From Porphyra umbilicalis (Eukaryota; Rhodophyta; Bangiophyceae; Bangiales; Bangiaceae): 64,000 nucleotides of DNA. Below, piece after piece: positions 33,840 to 43,133 of the stretch (positions are counted from its first letter, which is position 1; every line of letters begins with the position of its first letter). The position numbers and the translations under genes were made by a program. The notes under the pieces were generated by a model. It did no database searches. It was not told where the DNA came from and saw only the letters and a program-made list of their open reading frames with translations. The stretch covers positions 310,001 through 374,000 of the forward strand of contig KV918772.1 of NCBI GenBank assembly GCA_002049455.2, given 5' to 3'.

Positions 33840-36153
33840 TTAGGCAGCCTCGGCCTCCGCCTCCTTGAGTAGCGCAAAGGAGAAGGGCTCAAACTTGACC
33901 GAGTCGCCGTGACCAAGAGCGTAAAACTTGTTTTGAAACTGTGGGGGGGTACGGCGACGGGAAAGCCAGCCAAACAGCAGAGAGCCGTGGGAGACGCACA
34001 GCGGGGTCAAAAGCAGATGACAAAGTGAGTGACTAGGTCGTAAAGATGCACAAGGGCGAGCGAAAGGCCTCAACCAGCAGCCCAGCCCAACCACCCACAA
34101 GAGCGCCAGGCACTGACCTCGACCCACATCAGCCGCAGCGCGTGGAGAAAGGCAGACAGGGACTCCATGAACATGAGCACGCCGAGCGTTAGGGCGACCC
34201 AGAGGAAGAACCCAATGATGCACAGGACGACGCTACCCGACTCCATCGGCAGAAAGAGCAGCTTCTCCAGGAACACGTCGCTGAGCTCCGCGTGCGCCAG
34301 CGATAGCGCCCACAAGCGGAGGTAGCTGGCCGTGTTGCTGACGGCGCCGAGCACAAACTCGATCGTGTGGATCATCTGCTGCACAAACACTTCGGAGAAG
34401 TCAAACGCGTGCTCCCCGTGCCCCCCGTCCCCGTCCCGGTCGTCGGCGAGGCTGTTGCCACCGCCTGCCTTGCCGTTTCCGGCATCGTCTTGGCTGTCAG
34501 CCGGCGCGGAGCCGCTGCTCGACCCGATCAGCGGCGCAGAGGCGCTCTCCTCGTCATTAAGCGGCCGGTACTGCGCGCGCTGCTTCCGCTCCGCTTCGGC
34601 CTTGAGGAAGAAGGGCTTGGGGAAGAGCATCCAAGGCACCGCAATGACCGCAATCGCCAGCAACACCACCTGCACAAAGGCCTGGCCCTTGTACAGCTGG
34701 CCAGCAGCGGGGACGACCCCCGGCGCCATAAACATGTTGATGAGCACGCTCTTGAGGTCGGGAGGCAGGCAGTTGGGGTCCGCGAGGCAGGCCGGGGACT
34801 CCCAGTTGGTCGCCCACTTGATGATGATCAGCAGCACCAGGTAACCAAAGAGGGAGGACATGAAGAGCAGTTGGGGCACAAACACGTACAGCACGTCGAC
34901 CTTGTTGCGGGAGAAGCGGCCGTTAATGTACGACAGGCAAATGCCGAGGATCATCTGCGAAACGCCGAGGACGATGGACAGCTTCATCTTGTAGCTGTTA
35001 AAGTAGATCAGCCCCGACTCGCTCGCCTTCCACACCGGATCAAAGCCGAGCGGGTAGGGCGCCAGCGGCGGCCGCACCGCCGCCGCCACGTCGCAATTGT
35101 CAATGCCGCACGCCATGGCCGACGCGTGCGTGTACTGCCAGCGGGAGCCAAACAGATCGAGCGGCACCGCAAACGCCTCATTGTAGATGAAGCCCGTGTA
35201 GATGGAGAAGAGCCCCATCAGCAGCAGCATGTAGCGCCCGTCGTAGCACGTCTGCATAAATTCATTGAGCTTGTTGCGCACCATCTTCTTCTCCCTGAGG
35301 ATGATGCCGAGCGCAAAGAGCGCCATCAGCGACCCGTGCGCCACGTCGCCAAACATGACCGCAAAGAGAAAGGGGAAGAGTACGACCGCAAACGGCGCGG
35401 GGTTAACTTCGTGGTACGCCGCGACCGCGTACGACTCGACGAGGCCGTGGAAGACGGCCGTGAATTTGTTGAGGCGGAAGTAGGTCGGGGGGGTCACCGA
35501 CCCAAACGGTCGCTCCTCCACGACGCTCGGCACCTGGGCCGAGGAGCGGCGACGGCCGCGCGCGAGCGCCCCGCGCACATCGTCGACGCTGTCGGCGGGG
35601 CACCACACGTCGGCGATAAAGAGCTTGGACGACGTGTCATAGTTGAGGCTGTTGAGCGCGTGGTAGACGGCCTTCTCCCGCCGCACCGCGTCGGCCCACG
35701 TCGGCAGCTGGTCGGCCACGTCCGTTAGCATCTCGCGGCGGGTAGCGACGGTCGTGTCAAGGACCGCCGCGAGGTCCCGGAGCCGATTGCGGGTGTCCTC
35801 GTACATGGCCACCTGCTCGTCTGCCTCCTCGGGAAAGTCGTACCCATTGGCCCCAAACGCCGAGATGATCTTGGACACTTTGGCGCGCACCTCCTGGCCC
35901 GAAAAGAAGATCATGTAGACGGCCTTTTCCACCGCCACCCCCGTCGCAGGGTCGATCAGTGCTTCGGGCACGTCCGCAAAGCGCGTAAAGCAGTTGCCGC
36001 GCGTCGCCCGAAAGAGCACCCGCTCAAAGGGCGCCAGCCGATCGCGCGCAATGACGCCAGAAAAGAAGGAGAGCATGGACATGGTGCCCGTCCCTGCAAA
36101 GCCGCCGCCGCCGCCGCCGCCGCCGCCCGCCTCGAGCCGCGACTGCTCCTCCG

Positions 36154-36189
<36 letters not shown>

Positions 36190-36706
36190 CGCTAAAGGGG
36201 GACCCCTCCGAGCCGCCGCCGCCGCCCCCCACCCCCACCGTCCCATACGCCGACGAGGCGAGGCGCGGGGCGTCGCGGAAAAAGGTGGCGCCCTTCTCCA
36301 ACACGTACCGCGCCTCGACGAGCGCATTGTACTGCGTGCCGAGCGCATCGTCGTGCGCATTCATGTCGAGCAGCTGGCGCTCGAGGGAGGACAGGTGCGC
36401 GTTAAGCTCATCCATCCCGATGGCGCCGCCGCCGCCGTCGCCGCTGCCGTCGGCGAGCAGGTCGGGGGCGGTCATGCCGCGCGTCGCCCCAACTTGCGCG
36501 ACCAAGTAGCGCAGGCGGCGCTGCATCTCCTCGCACGCCTTGACGTCACCGGAAAAGGCGCGGGTAAAGGAGGTTTCGGCCGCGTTGAGGTCGCGAAACT
36601 GCACCACGCCGAGCGCGCCGAGCTCATCAACCGTATCGTGGGCGGCGGCGCGGTCAAAGTAGAGCCGCAGCCGCACCATGTCTTGGGAGCGGAAGAGGGA
36701 CCCCAT
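33840..36706 (-). CDS. V-type H+-transporting ATPase subunit a
   Basis: Subunit a holds the proton half-channels of the V0 sector that acidifies vacuoles and endosomes. The exons are 36,706-34,118 and 33,938-33,840, giving 895 aa (yeast Vph1 has 840). The 179-nt intron (GTCAGT..ACAG) sits in the conserved C-terminus and joins LHALRLMWVE to FQNKFYALG. The start MGSLFRSQDMVRLRLYFD matches the family N-terminus. The cytosolic half carries two Gly-runs (near residues 170-215) that are lineage inserts. The membrane half shows FPFLFAVMFGDVAHGS, and YLRLWALSLAHAELSD contains the arginine essential for proton transport (Arg735 in yeast). It ends at TAA. Upstream, it is divergent with the 900-aa gene. 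Confidence 0.96.
33939..34117 (-). other. V-ATPase subunit a intron
   Basis: This 179-nt phase-0 intron on the minus strand runs from GTCAGT to CACAG. It is supported by the family motif WVEFQNKFY restored across the joint. Confidence 0.88.
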
Positions 36707-37626
36707 CGTGCCCCGCAGTGGGGACGGATGGGGCGGGGGGGACGGCGGACGCACGGGGGGAGCCCCGCGTCCGTGCCACGACTCGAAATCCGCAGCTCGC
36801 CGACCGACAATGCCGGTGCGGACAGGGACGACGCAACGGCCGCCGCGTCGCGCCTACGCAGCCAACGTAAATCGCCCCCCCAACAGAGACGCACGGCGAC
36901 GCGCAGTGCGGCGGCGGACCCCAAGCCCCGCGGCACACCCGAGATAGGAAATGCCCGAAATTGCTCTCTCAGAAAACGCGTGCGTCACCTGCCGCGTGAC
37001 CAATTTCGCGCCCGGGGGGGGGGGGGGGCGGGGCTGCTGGGGGGCCTGGGGGGGGGGGGGGATTCGGGCCCCGCCAGGGGCGATTTCAGACAATTTTCTG
37101 TCTCTCCCTTCGATTATAGCCTCCTGGAGGGTCTCTGAGCGCCGTCGACGACATCACGGACACCAGCGGGATCCGCCACCCCGCATAGATTGGGGCCCGG
37201 CTTGCGCTTCCACCCGTGCGGAATCCGCGCGCGCGCCGCCGCCCATCTGCTGCCAGGCGCTTCATCGCGTCACTGTCATGGTGGCGGATCTGGTGCCCGT
37301 GGACGTGGCGCCCACGCTGTGTGCGAGTGCGATGCGACGTGCTGCTCTCTACCGCCGAGTAGCGCGCGCCTTCTTTCCGGGTTATACTGCGGATTTGACC
37401 AGGTACGTCTGCCCCTCTTCATGCCTCTATTTTTTGCGGTCCAGTGCGTTGTACTCGTTTGGTTATGCGCAGTACCTCACGGCGCTAGCTGCGTGTCTAA
37501 TCACGTCCGGCACCGTTCGTGCGTTCCCTGATGCGTTGTTGTTTGTTTTTTTTCACTGACGCGCTGCTGTCCTTTTTGAACTGTTGTCCTTTTCTCCATC
37601 ATGAAGCTCTCGGCGCGTGTCGGCTG
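36707..37626. promoter_or_regulatory. Divergent promoter region with long G runs
   Basis: This 0.9-kb spacer separates the divergent V-ATPase and 900-aa genes and must hold both promoters. At 37,013-37,072 it has two runs of more than ten G, a likely G-quadruplex site and a site prone to assembly error. I see no clear TATA box. Confidence 0.45.
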
Positions 37627-40329
37627 ATGGCCAATGTGGGGGCGGTGTCCACGGCGGTCAAGGCCGCTGTTCCATCCCCAATGCCATGCCCCACCGCCCC
37701 CGCCTCCCCTGCTCGCCCCGCCGCAGATCCCCCCGCGGCTCCGCCGGCGTCCCCGCCGGCGTCGTCAGCCGCGGGTAGCCATTTGCCAACCCGAGATCCT
37801 GTCCCTGGACCTTCCCCTGCACCTGTACCTGCAGGTGCCCCTGCTCCTCCACCTGCACGTCCACTGCCACCTGCGCCGGCGCGTGCGCCTCCGCCTCCCA
37901 CACCACCATCGACACCGCCACCGCCACTGCCTCCGTCTGGGGCTCCGTCGGTGCCTCCGCGCGCACCTTCAGGAGCGCCGGCGGATGTGGCAACGGGCGC
38001 GGCGGAAAATACGGCTGCGGCTGCGGGCGCGGCTGACGACGGTGCTGCTGACGACGGTGATGCTGAAGCGCCAGATGACGCGGCGACGGCGGATGCGGCG
38101 GCTGGTTTGAGCACTGCCGACCGCCTCATGTACCAGCAGTTTTTCGAGCACCTGGGTATCTCCGATACCAAGCAGCTGAGCTTCCTTGCCGAGACGCTGC
38201 ACACGGCGTACGAGGCGATGTTCAAGCTGGACGTCAACCTGGCGCCCTACGGTGCGTCGCTCCACTGCGCGGTCAGCCGCATGATTGTGCCCACCAACCC
38301 TGAGGAAGCGCCGACGCACCGGTGGATACGCGTCCTCGACCGCCTCGGCTTCTTTGCGGACGGCGACGAGCACGCCGAGAGGATCATCAATGTGGGCCTC
38401 TCCTTTGCGTATCGACACCTCGAGGTGGACGCCCTGGTCGGAGCCAACATGGCGCTGCTGGAGAAGAGGAGAGCTTCGACCGGGGTGGGTAGCGGCATCA
38501 ATGCGGGGCTGGAGTGTGGCCAAGGGGAAGCAGCTCTCCCTGCCGGGGGTGTCGTCGTCACACGTACAGGTGACACACCGTCGAAGGCGAGTGCCGGTGC
38601 ACCTGGTGACGGAGTAGCCACTGCGGCCAAGTCCGCAGCTGCGCGCGACGGCACGGCGCCCGTGGCAGATGGGGGCCTGGTCATCTTGCGAAATTCGCAA
38701 GGCGGCAGTGCGGGTGGAGAGGCGAACAGTGATACCGACGAGCCCGAGGACGACGACGACGACGACCTTGGTCGGGAGGCGGCACGGTCGCACCTGATCT
38801 TCGAGCGGCAGCCGAGCGTCAAGCCGTCGGAGCCCGCCGTGCAAGCCGTCAAGTCTGTGCTGCTGGCCGTCGGCGATCGAGAGGACGCTTTGGCCGTGCT
38901 GCGTCAGCTCCTCCGCGACAGTGTGCTCAGGCTGGCGCACACCGCGCCCGACGCATTGAACTCCGGCGTCGGCTACTCGACGACACGCGCAGCGGACAAG
39001 GCGGACTGGGTGGCCATCACGAATTTGACCAAGGCTTGGTGGCCGGTTTGGGTCGCTCCACAAGATCTCAAGACCGCCGTGCCCCCCGACGGTACGATGG
39101 CGGCCGTGCAAAACCAGGGACGGGCGGCCAGGAAGTCGCGCTGGGGGATCCGGGTGGACATGGCTGGCGTCATTCCCACCGTGCAGCAGCTGGCCGTCAA
39201 GGCGAGGCGCTTCTTTCGCAAGGACCAGTTGCCTGTGGAGGAGACGGTCATCCGGGTGTTTGGCAAGAAGGGGCTCCGCCTCCCCGTCGTGGTGGCGTCC
39301 ATGCTGCTTCTTGCAACTAAGGAGGAGCGTTATGGCGCGATTTTGATGGGCATGGGATTCCCTGGGAGGGCTGCGGTGCCCAAGGCGACGCCATTGTCGC
39401 TTGCTTCTCTACACGAGTTTTCCAGCGAGGGACTGTCGGCTGCCCGGCCGCAGCTGGCCCCGAGGTCAACGGCGATTGGCCCCTCTGGGACAAACTCCGC
39501 CACCCCAACCGCGTATGCATCCGGAGCAGTCGCACCTGGTGGTGACCAACTTGGTGACCTGTCCGGGCAAGTGGCGGATATGGCCGTCCTGTTGCAACGC
39601 GAAGGTGTTACTCAAGCGTCTCTTAGCAGAGCTCATCGCGCTCAAGTGCGTCGGGGGAAGGGCCGGCCGCCCGCCAAGCCGTCGGCGCTGTCGGCGCTGT
39701 CGGCGCCGCTGCGGGCGTCTTCACCATCCCCGTCCTTGACATCTCGTCCACCCGGCTCGCCTCCACCTACTGGTTTTCTCGCACCCGTGATCCAGCCATC
39801 CCCTACCATGCCAGCTGCTGGGCCTTTGAGTTTTGGGTACCCAGCCGGCGGACCGGCTGGCGCCTCCCTGTTGACCGCCGATGGTGATCGAGGTGTCAAG
39901 CGCCAACGTGCAAGTCAATCTCCTGTCTCCCTCGTCACTGCCGTGCCTGGACAGACTGCCCAGGTTGGAGGTCGCCTTTTTCCTGCGACTGGTGCGGGTG
40001 GAGGACAAGGCGTGCCGGCGCTCCCGTTTGCGCTCACTGGGGGCATGGCTCCCCCTCCACCGCATGTACAATTCCCTTCTCAAGCTGCTGGCGCGGCCCA
40101 TGGAGTTGGCTCTGCGTATGCGCCATCGCGTGGTGGGGGAGCTGACCCTGTTCTACCGTCGGCCTTGAGTAGGGAGCTTGAGAAGGAGCAGCGTCGACAA
40201 AGCCACTCCCGGGTCGAGGCCGACATGCTTGCTGCGCGTGCATCTGTGCAGAGTATTTTAGCAGCGAGGCCGACATGGGCGAGCAAGGAGTCAAGCTCGG
40301 GCCCCTCGCAGAACATGAAAGGTACATAA
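37627..40329 (+). CDS. Unrecognised 900-aa protein next to the PIF1 helicase
   Basis: This is a single uninterrupted frame from the ATG at 37,627 (MANVGAVSTAVKAA). Residues 1-155 are Pro/Ala-rich. Residues 160-280 look globular and helical (RLMYQQFFEHLGISDTKQLS, then RWIRVLDRLGFFADGDEHAE). A linker with an Asp run follows. A second globular block at about 394-600 contains LAVLRQLLRDSVLRLAHTAP, WVAITNLTKAWWPVWVAP and FRKDQLPVEETVIRVFGKKG. The C-terminal third is Pro/Ser/Gly-rich and ends in a charged helix (RELEKEQRRQSHSRVEADML). I recognise no family. The alternation of two folded blocks with disordered linkers suggests a nucleic-acid-binding or scaffold role, but this is only inference. Its 3' end faces the PIF1 gene 257 bp away. 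Confidence 0.6.
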   Translation: MANVGAVSTAVKAAVPSPMPCPTAPASPARPAADPPAAPPASPPASSAAGSHLPTRDPVPGPSPAPVPAGAPAPPPARPLPPAPARAPPPPTPPSTPPPPLPPSGAPSVPPRAPSGAPADVATGAAENTAAAAGAADDGAADDGDAEAPDDAATADAAAGLSTADRLMYQQFFEHLGISDTKQLSFLAETLHTAYEAMFKLDVNLAPYGASLHCAVSRMIVPTNPEEAPTHRWIRVLDRLGFFADGDEHAERIINVGLSFAYRHLEVDALVGANMALLEKRRASTGVGSGINAGLECGQGEAALPAGGVVVTRTGDTPSKASAGAPGDGVATAAKSAAARDGTAPVADGGLVILRNSQGGSAGGEANSDTDEPEDDDDDDLGREAARSHLIFERQPSVKPSEPAVQAVKSVLLAVGDREDALAVLRQLLRDSVLRLAHTAPDALNSGVGYSTTRAADKADWVAITNLTKAWWPVWVAPQDLKTAVPPDGTMAAVQNQGRAARKSRWGIRVDMAGVIPTVQQLAVKARRFFRKDQLPVEETVIRVFGKKGLRLPVVVASMLLLATKEERYGAILMGMGFPGRAAVPKATPLSLASLHEFSSEGLSAARPQLAPRSTAIGPSGTNSATPTAYASGAVAPGGDQLGDLSGQVADMAVLLQREGVTQASLSRAHRAQVRRGKGRPPAKPSALSALSAPLRASSPSPSLTSRPPGSPPPTGFLAPVIQPSPTMPAAGPLSFGYPAGGPAGASLLTADGDRGVKRQRASQSPVSLVTAVPGQTAQVGGRLFPATGAGGGQGVPALPFALTGGMAPPPPHVQFPSQAAGAAHGVGSAYAPSRGGGADPVLPSALSRELEKEQRRQSHSRVEADMLAARASVQSILAARPTWASKESSSGPSQNMKGT

Positions 40330-40586
40330 ACGACGTGTTGTCTCCACTTTCTTTGGCCCTGACGGACATTAGTTCACCGCAGATCACAGTAAGAGGGCGC
40401 GTCGGCAGAGCCAGTTGGTTGTTGCCCAGCCCCCTGCGCAGTGTCCACGCGTTGTGTTTCAATGCATGAGTATCTTTTGAATGACCACGTTGAACATACT
40501 ACCTAGAGAACAAGTCCAGTGCCAAGTGTGTGCCCGCCTTATAAAAGAAGAAGAACAAACAAACAAGCGTGCAACGCCGACTCAAC
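40330..40586. other. Short convergent spacer
   Basis: This 257-bp spacer lies between the stops of the 900-aa gene and the PIF1 gene. No feature is recognised. Confidence 0.5.
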
Positions 40587-43133
40587 CTACAATCGCTTCC
40601 AACCCCTGTACTTGGCAAGAGACAGCGGGTCTGCAATGATGCGGCTAGGAGAGAGTGACTTGATGAACAAAGAGGCCTTGTCGGGAACACGGCTGATGGC
40701 CGTGTTCACCATGCCGGGCTCAAAGCATTCGGCCAAGTCAAGCACCGCCTCGGACACCGACAGGCTCTGGGACATGTGGATCGTGTCCGCCCAGCCAAGC
40801 ACGAACGGAAGTTGTGTGCGCACGGCCTGCAATCCAGGGTGGGCGAGCAAGCGCGCCGTGAAGGGCACCGGCGGGCAAAGGACCTCCACCCACGTCTGGC
40901 CCGCGTCCCGCAAGCCAAAGGCACCGCGGTCGACTCCAGCAGGCAGCGCGTGGTTCTCCAAGCGCACAACGGGCGTGCCGTCGGGCTCGTACGACACGAT
41001 CTCGCCGATGCTCCCGTGGCAGATGCCCAGAGCCTGCTTGCGGTTGTTGATGATCTTGACGCGGGCGTGCAGGCAGTGCGGGACAGTGACCGGCGCGACG
41101 CAATCATGGAGAGCGGCACGGAGTGTCTGCTCTGACACAGTATCCGGCTCCTCTGGCGACACGTTGAAGTCGCGGTCGGGGTCCAACACGACCCTATCGA
41201 CCGCCCGGAATGGCTCCGGCAGCCGGCCACCCGACAGCAGGTTGAGGCACTCCCGGTTGTGCTTGATGACCGCCCTGTGGTGGGGCATGAGGTGGAAGAC
41301 CTTATTCTTGATCTCCTCGTACTTGGTGCCGTCCACCCAGCAGGCACTGACCAGCCGGCGGACCGCGTCCGTGCACTTACCGACGCGGGCGTCGGCGACC
41401 GCACGGATGAAGTCACTGTCGGCTTGGCGAAACTGCCCGGTCAGGTCCAGCACCTCGTTGCCAAACAGCTTCGGCCACCGCAGCGACGTGAACGCCATCG
41501 GGCTCTTGACGGGCCCGAGTTGTAGGAAGTCCCCGAACGCAAACCACAGGCAGGGGGGGGAAGAAGAGCCGCGCGCCTGAGAAAGCAACTCGTACATGAT
41601 TCCCAGCTTGTCCGCGCCGACCATGGACACCTCGTCGAGAAGGAGAGCACGCACCTTGGCCAGGCGCTGCTTGATTGGCTGAAAGCGGCTCGTGGCGAGG
41701 AGCGTCGCGGCTTCTCGGGTGGGGTTGGCATTGGCCGCTTCGCAGTCGCGCACCAAACCAAAAAACGAATGGTAGGTCATCCCCTCGGCGGTCTTGGCCG
41801 ACGTGCCGGTCGGAGCAACGACGACGACCTCGCCGTCCCCAGGAAAATGACGCCGCAGGTGGGCGTGCATGTGCCGGAGAAGAGTCGACTTGCCCGCCCC
41901 AGGGCCGCCCGTGATGAACGCGCTTGACCACCGCGCCCAAAGCCTCTCACTCACCTCGTCCCACTTTCCTTGAGCGGCCAGCAGGCCGATGGCACCTTGG
42001 GGCACGGCACAAAGCTCATCGCCAGCAGGAATAGAAGCAGGCCGAGCAGGCGCTGCAGCACGCGACGGGGCGGGGGGAGCCAAAGCAGCCACCTCCCCGC
42101 TCCACTGCAGGATGGGACCATCGACAAAAGACCGGCGCTGCCCAATGCCATGGAGGTCAAGCCTCGAAGACAGCGGGGGGCGTGGCGACGGAGGCGCCGG
42201 GACACATGCCGATGAGCTCGCCGAGGCCGCACCGAGACGAGCAGAGAGAGACGACGGCCGCCGCCGGGGGTTCCACGATGGGGCGACCGACGCGTTCACC
42301 TTCATCCTCTGCCGCCGGACCGGCCGGTGGCCGTCTTCTAACGCGCCGAGCGCCTCGTCCACCGCTTGGTAGAACGCCGAGTGCATCCCGACACCAGCAC
42401 CACCGGCCTCGGGGACAACCCGCTCACAGCGGGACGGCGTAGACGAGCGCTTGCCTAAGAGGGAGCGACTGGAAGGGGTTGACGGCCTTGCGCGAGACGA
42501 CCGCCGGCTCTGGAAACCGACCGACGCCGAGCAGGCACTTGCATGGGAGCCCGCGTGAGTGACCGACACCAGGGACAGCTCAGAACTTGGTGTCTCGAGC
42601 GACGGGCACGGAACGGCGGCACCAGGCCTGGCAGGGGAGGCACAAAGGCCGCGCACTCTGTCTGCAACAGCAGCGGAGCACGACACGATACCGAGCAGGG
42701 CTTGCCCAGCACCGGACGCCAGCCATGACCAGGACTGCGGGGAGGAGGAAAAGCGCCGCAGGATGCATGTCCCCACCGACTCGTCCGTGATCAGGGCCAG
42801 ACCAGACGCGAGGCCGGCGCTGTGCAGCTCAAAAGAAGCTCCAGATGAGCGCGACACGACCACAAGCCAGTCGGTGGAAGTCCACCCAGCCGGTGGGTCT
42901 GCTGGCGTCGTCAGCGCGTCGGCACTCAAAACGGCATCGGTCTTAATTGAGTCGGTGACCCAGCTGCGAGCATCACCTTGTGTACGAAAGCAGGAAGTGG
43001 CAATCACGCTGGTTGCGTTGGCCGACAGGATCCTCCGCGAGAGGCCGTCGTGGTCCGACAGGTTGTGTATGGCCGCTTCATTGGATGAGAGCACCGCGAC
43101 GAACTTGCAGGATTGGCGAGCCCGCCCGGCCAT
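40587..43133 (-). CDS. PIF1-family DNA helicase with unrecognised N-terminal region
   Basis: PIF1 helicases are 5'-to-3' superfamily 1B enzymes acting on forks, telomeres and G-quadruplexes; related enzymes travel with many eukaryotic mobile elements. The 848-aa frame starts at MAGRARQSCKF. Residues 1-390 match nothing I know and include Ser-rich linkers. The helicase part has Walker A (ITGGPGAGKST, about residue 405), TGTSAKTAEGMTYHSFFG, Walker B (LLDEVSMVGADKLG, about 500), FGDFLQLGPV (about 538), LTGQFRQAD, and the PIF1 C-terminal block RVKIINNRKQALGICHGSIG followed by a HMSQSLSV...NTAISRVPD motif V/VI. All key residues look present and no intron is needed. No replication-initiator (HUH) domain is fused, so it is not a Helitron protein. 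Confidence 0.88.
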   Translation of the reverse strand: MAGRARQSCKFVAVLSSNEAAIHNLSDHDGLSRRILSANATSVIATSCFRTQGDARSWVTDSIKTDAVLSADALTTPADPPAGWTSTDWLVVVSRSSGASFELHSAGLASGLALITDESVGTCILRRFSSSPQSWSWLASGAGQALLGIVSCSAAVADRVRGLCASPARPGAAVPCPSLETPSSELSLVSVTHAGSHASACSASVGFQSRRSSRARPSTPSSRSLLGKRSSTPSRCERVVPEAGGAGVGMHSAFYQAVDEALGALEDGHRPVRRQRMKVNASVAPSWNPRRRPSSLSARLGAASASSSACVPAPPSPRPPLSSRLDLHGIGQRRSFVDGPILQWSGEVAALAPPAPSRAAAPARPASIPAGDELCAVPQGAIGLLAAQGKWDEVSERLWARWSSAFITGGPGAGKSTLLRHMHAHLRRHFPGDGEVVVVAPTGTSAKTAEGMTYHSFFGLVRDCEAANANPTREAATLLATSRFQPIKQRLAKVRALLLDEVSMVGADKLGIMYELLSQARGSSSPPCLWFAFGDFLQLGPVKSPMAFTSLRWPKLFGNEVLDLTGQFRQADSDFIRAVADARVGKCTDAVRRLVSACWVDGTKYEEIKNKVFHLMPHHRAVIKHNRECLNLLSGGRLPEPFRAVDRVVLDPDRDFNVSPEEPDTVSEQTLRAALHDCVAPVTVPHCLHARVKIINNRKQALGICHGSIGEIVSYEPDGTPVVRLENHALPAGVDRGAFGLRDAGQTWVEVLCPPVPFTARLLAHPGLQAVRTQLPFVLGWADTIHMSQSLSVSEAVLDLAECFEPGMVNTAISRVPDKASLFIKSLSPSRIIADPLSLAKYRGWKRL

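Noticed and set aside
40587-43133. Helitron
   Set aside because: There is no HUH replication-initiator domain, and I saw no Helitron-type ends; the protein is a PIF1 helicase alone.
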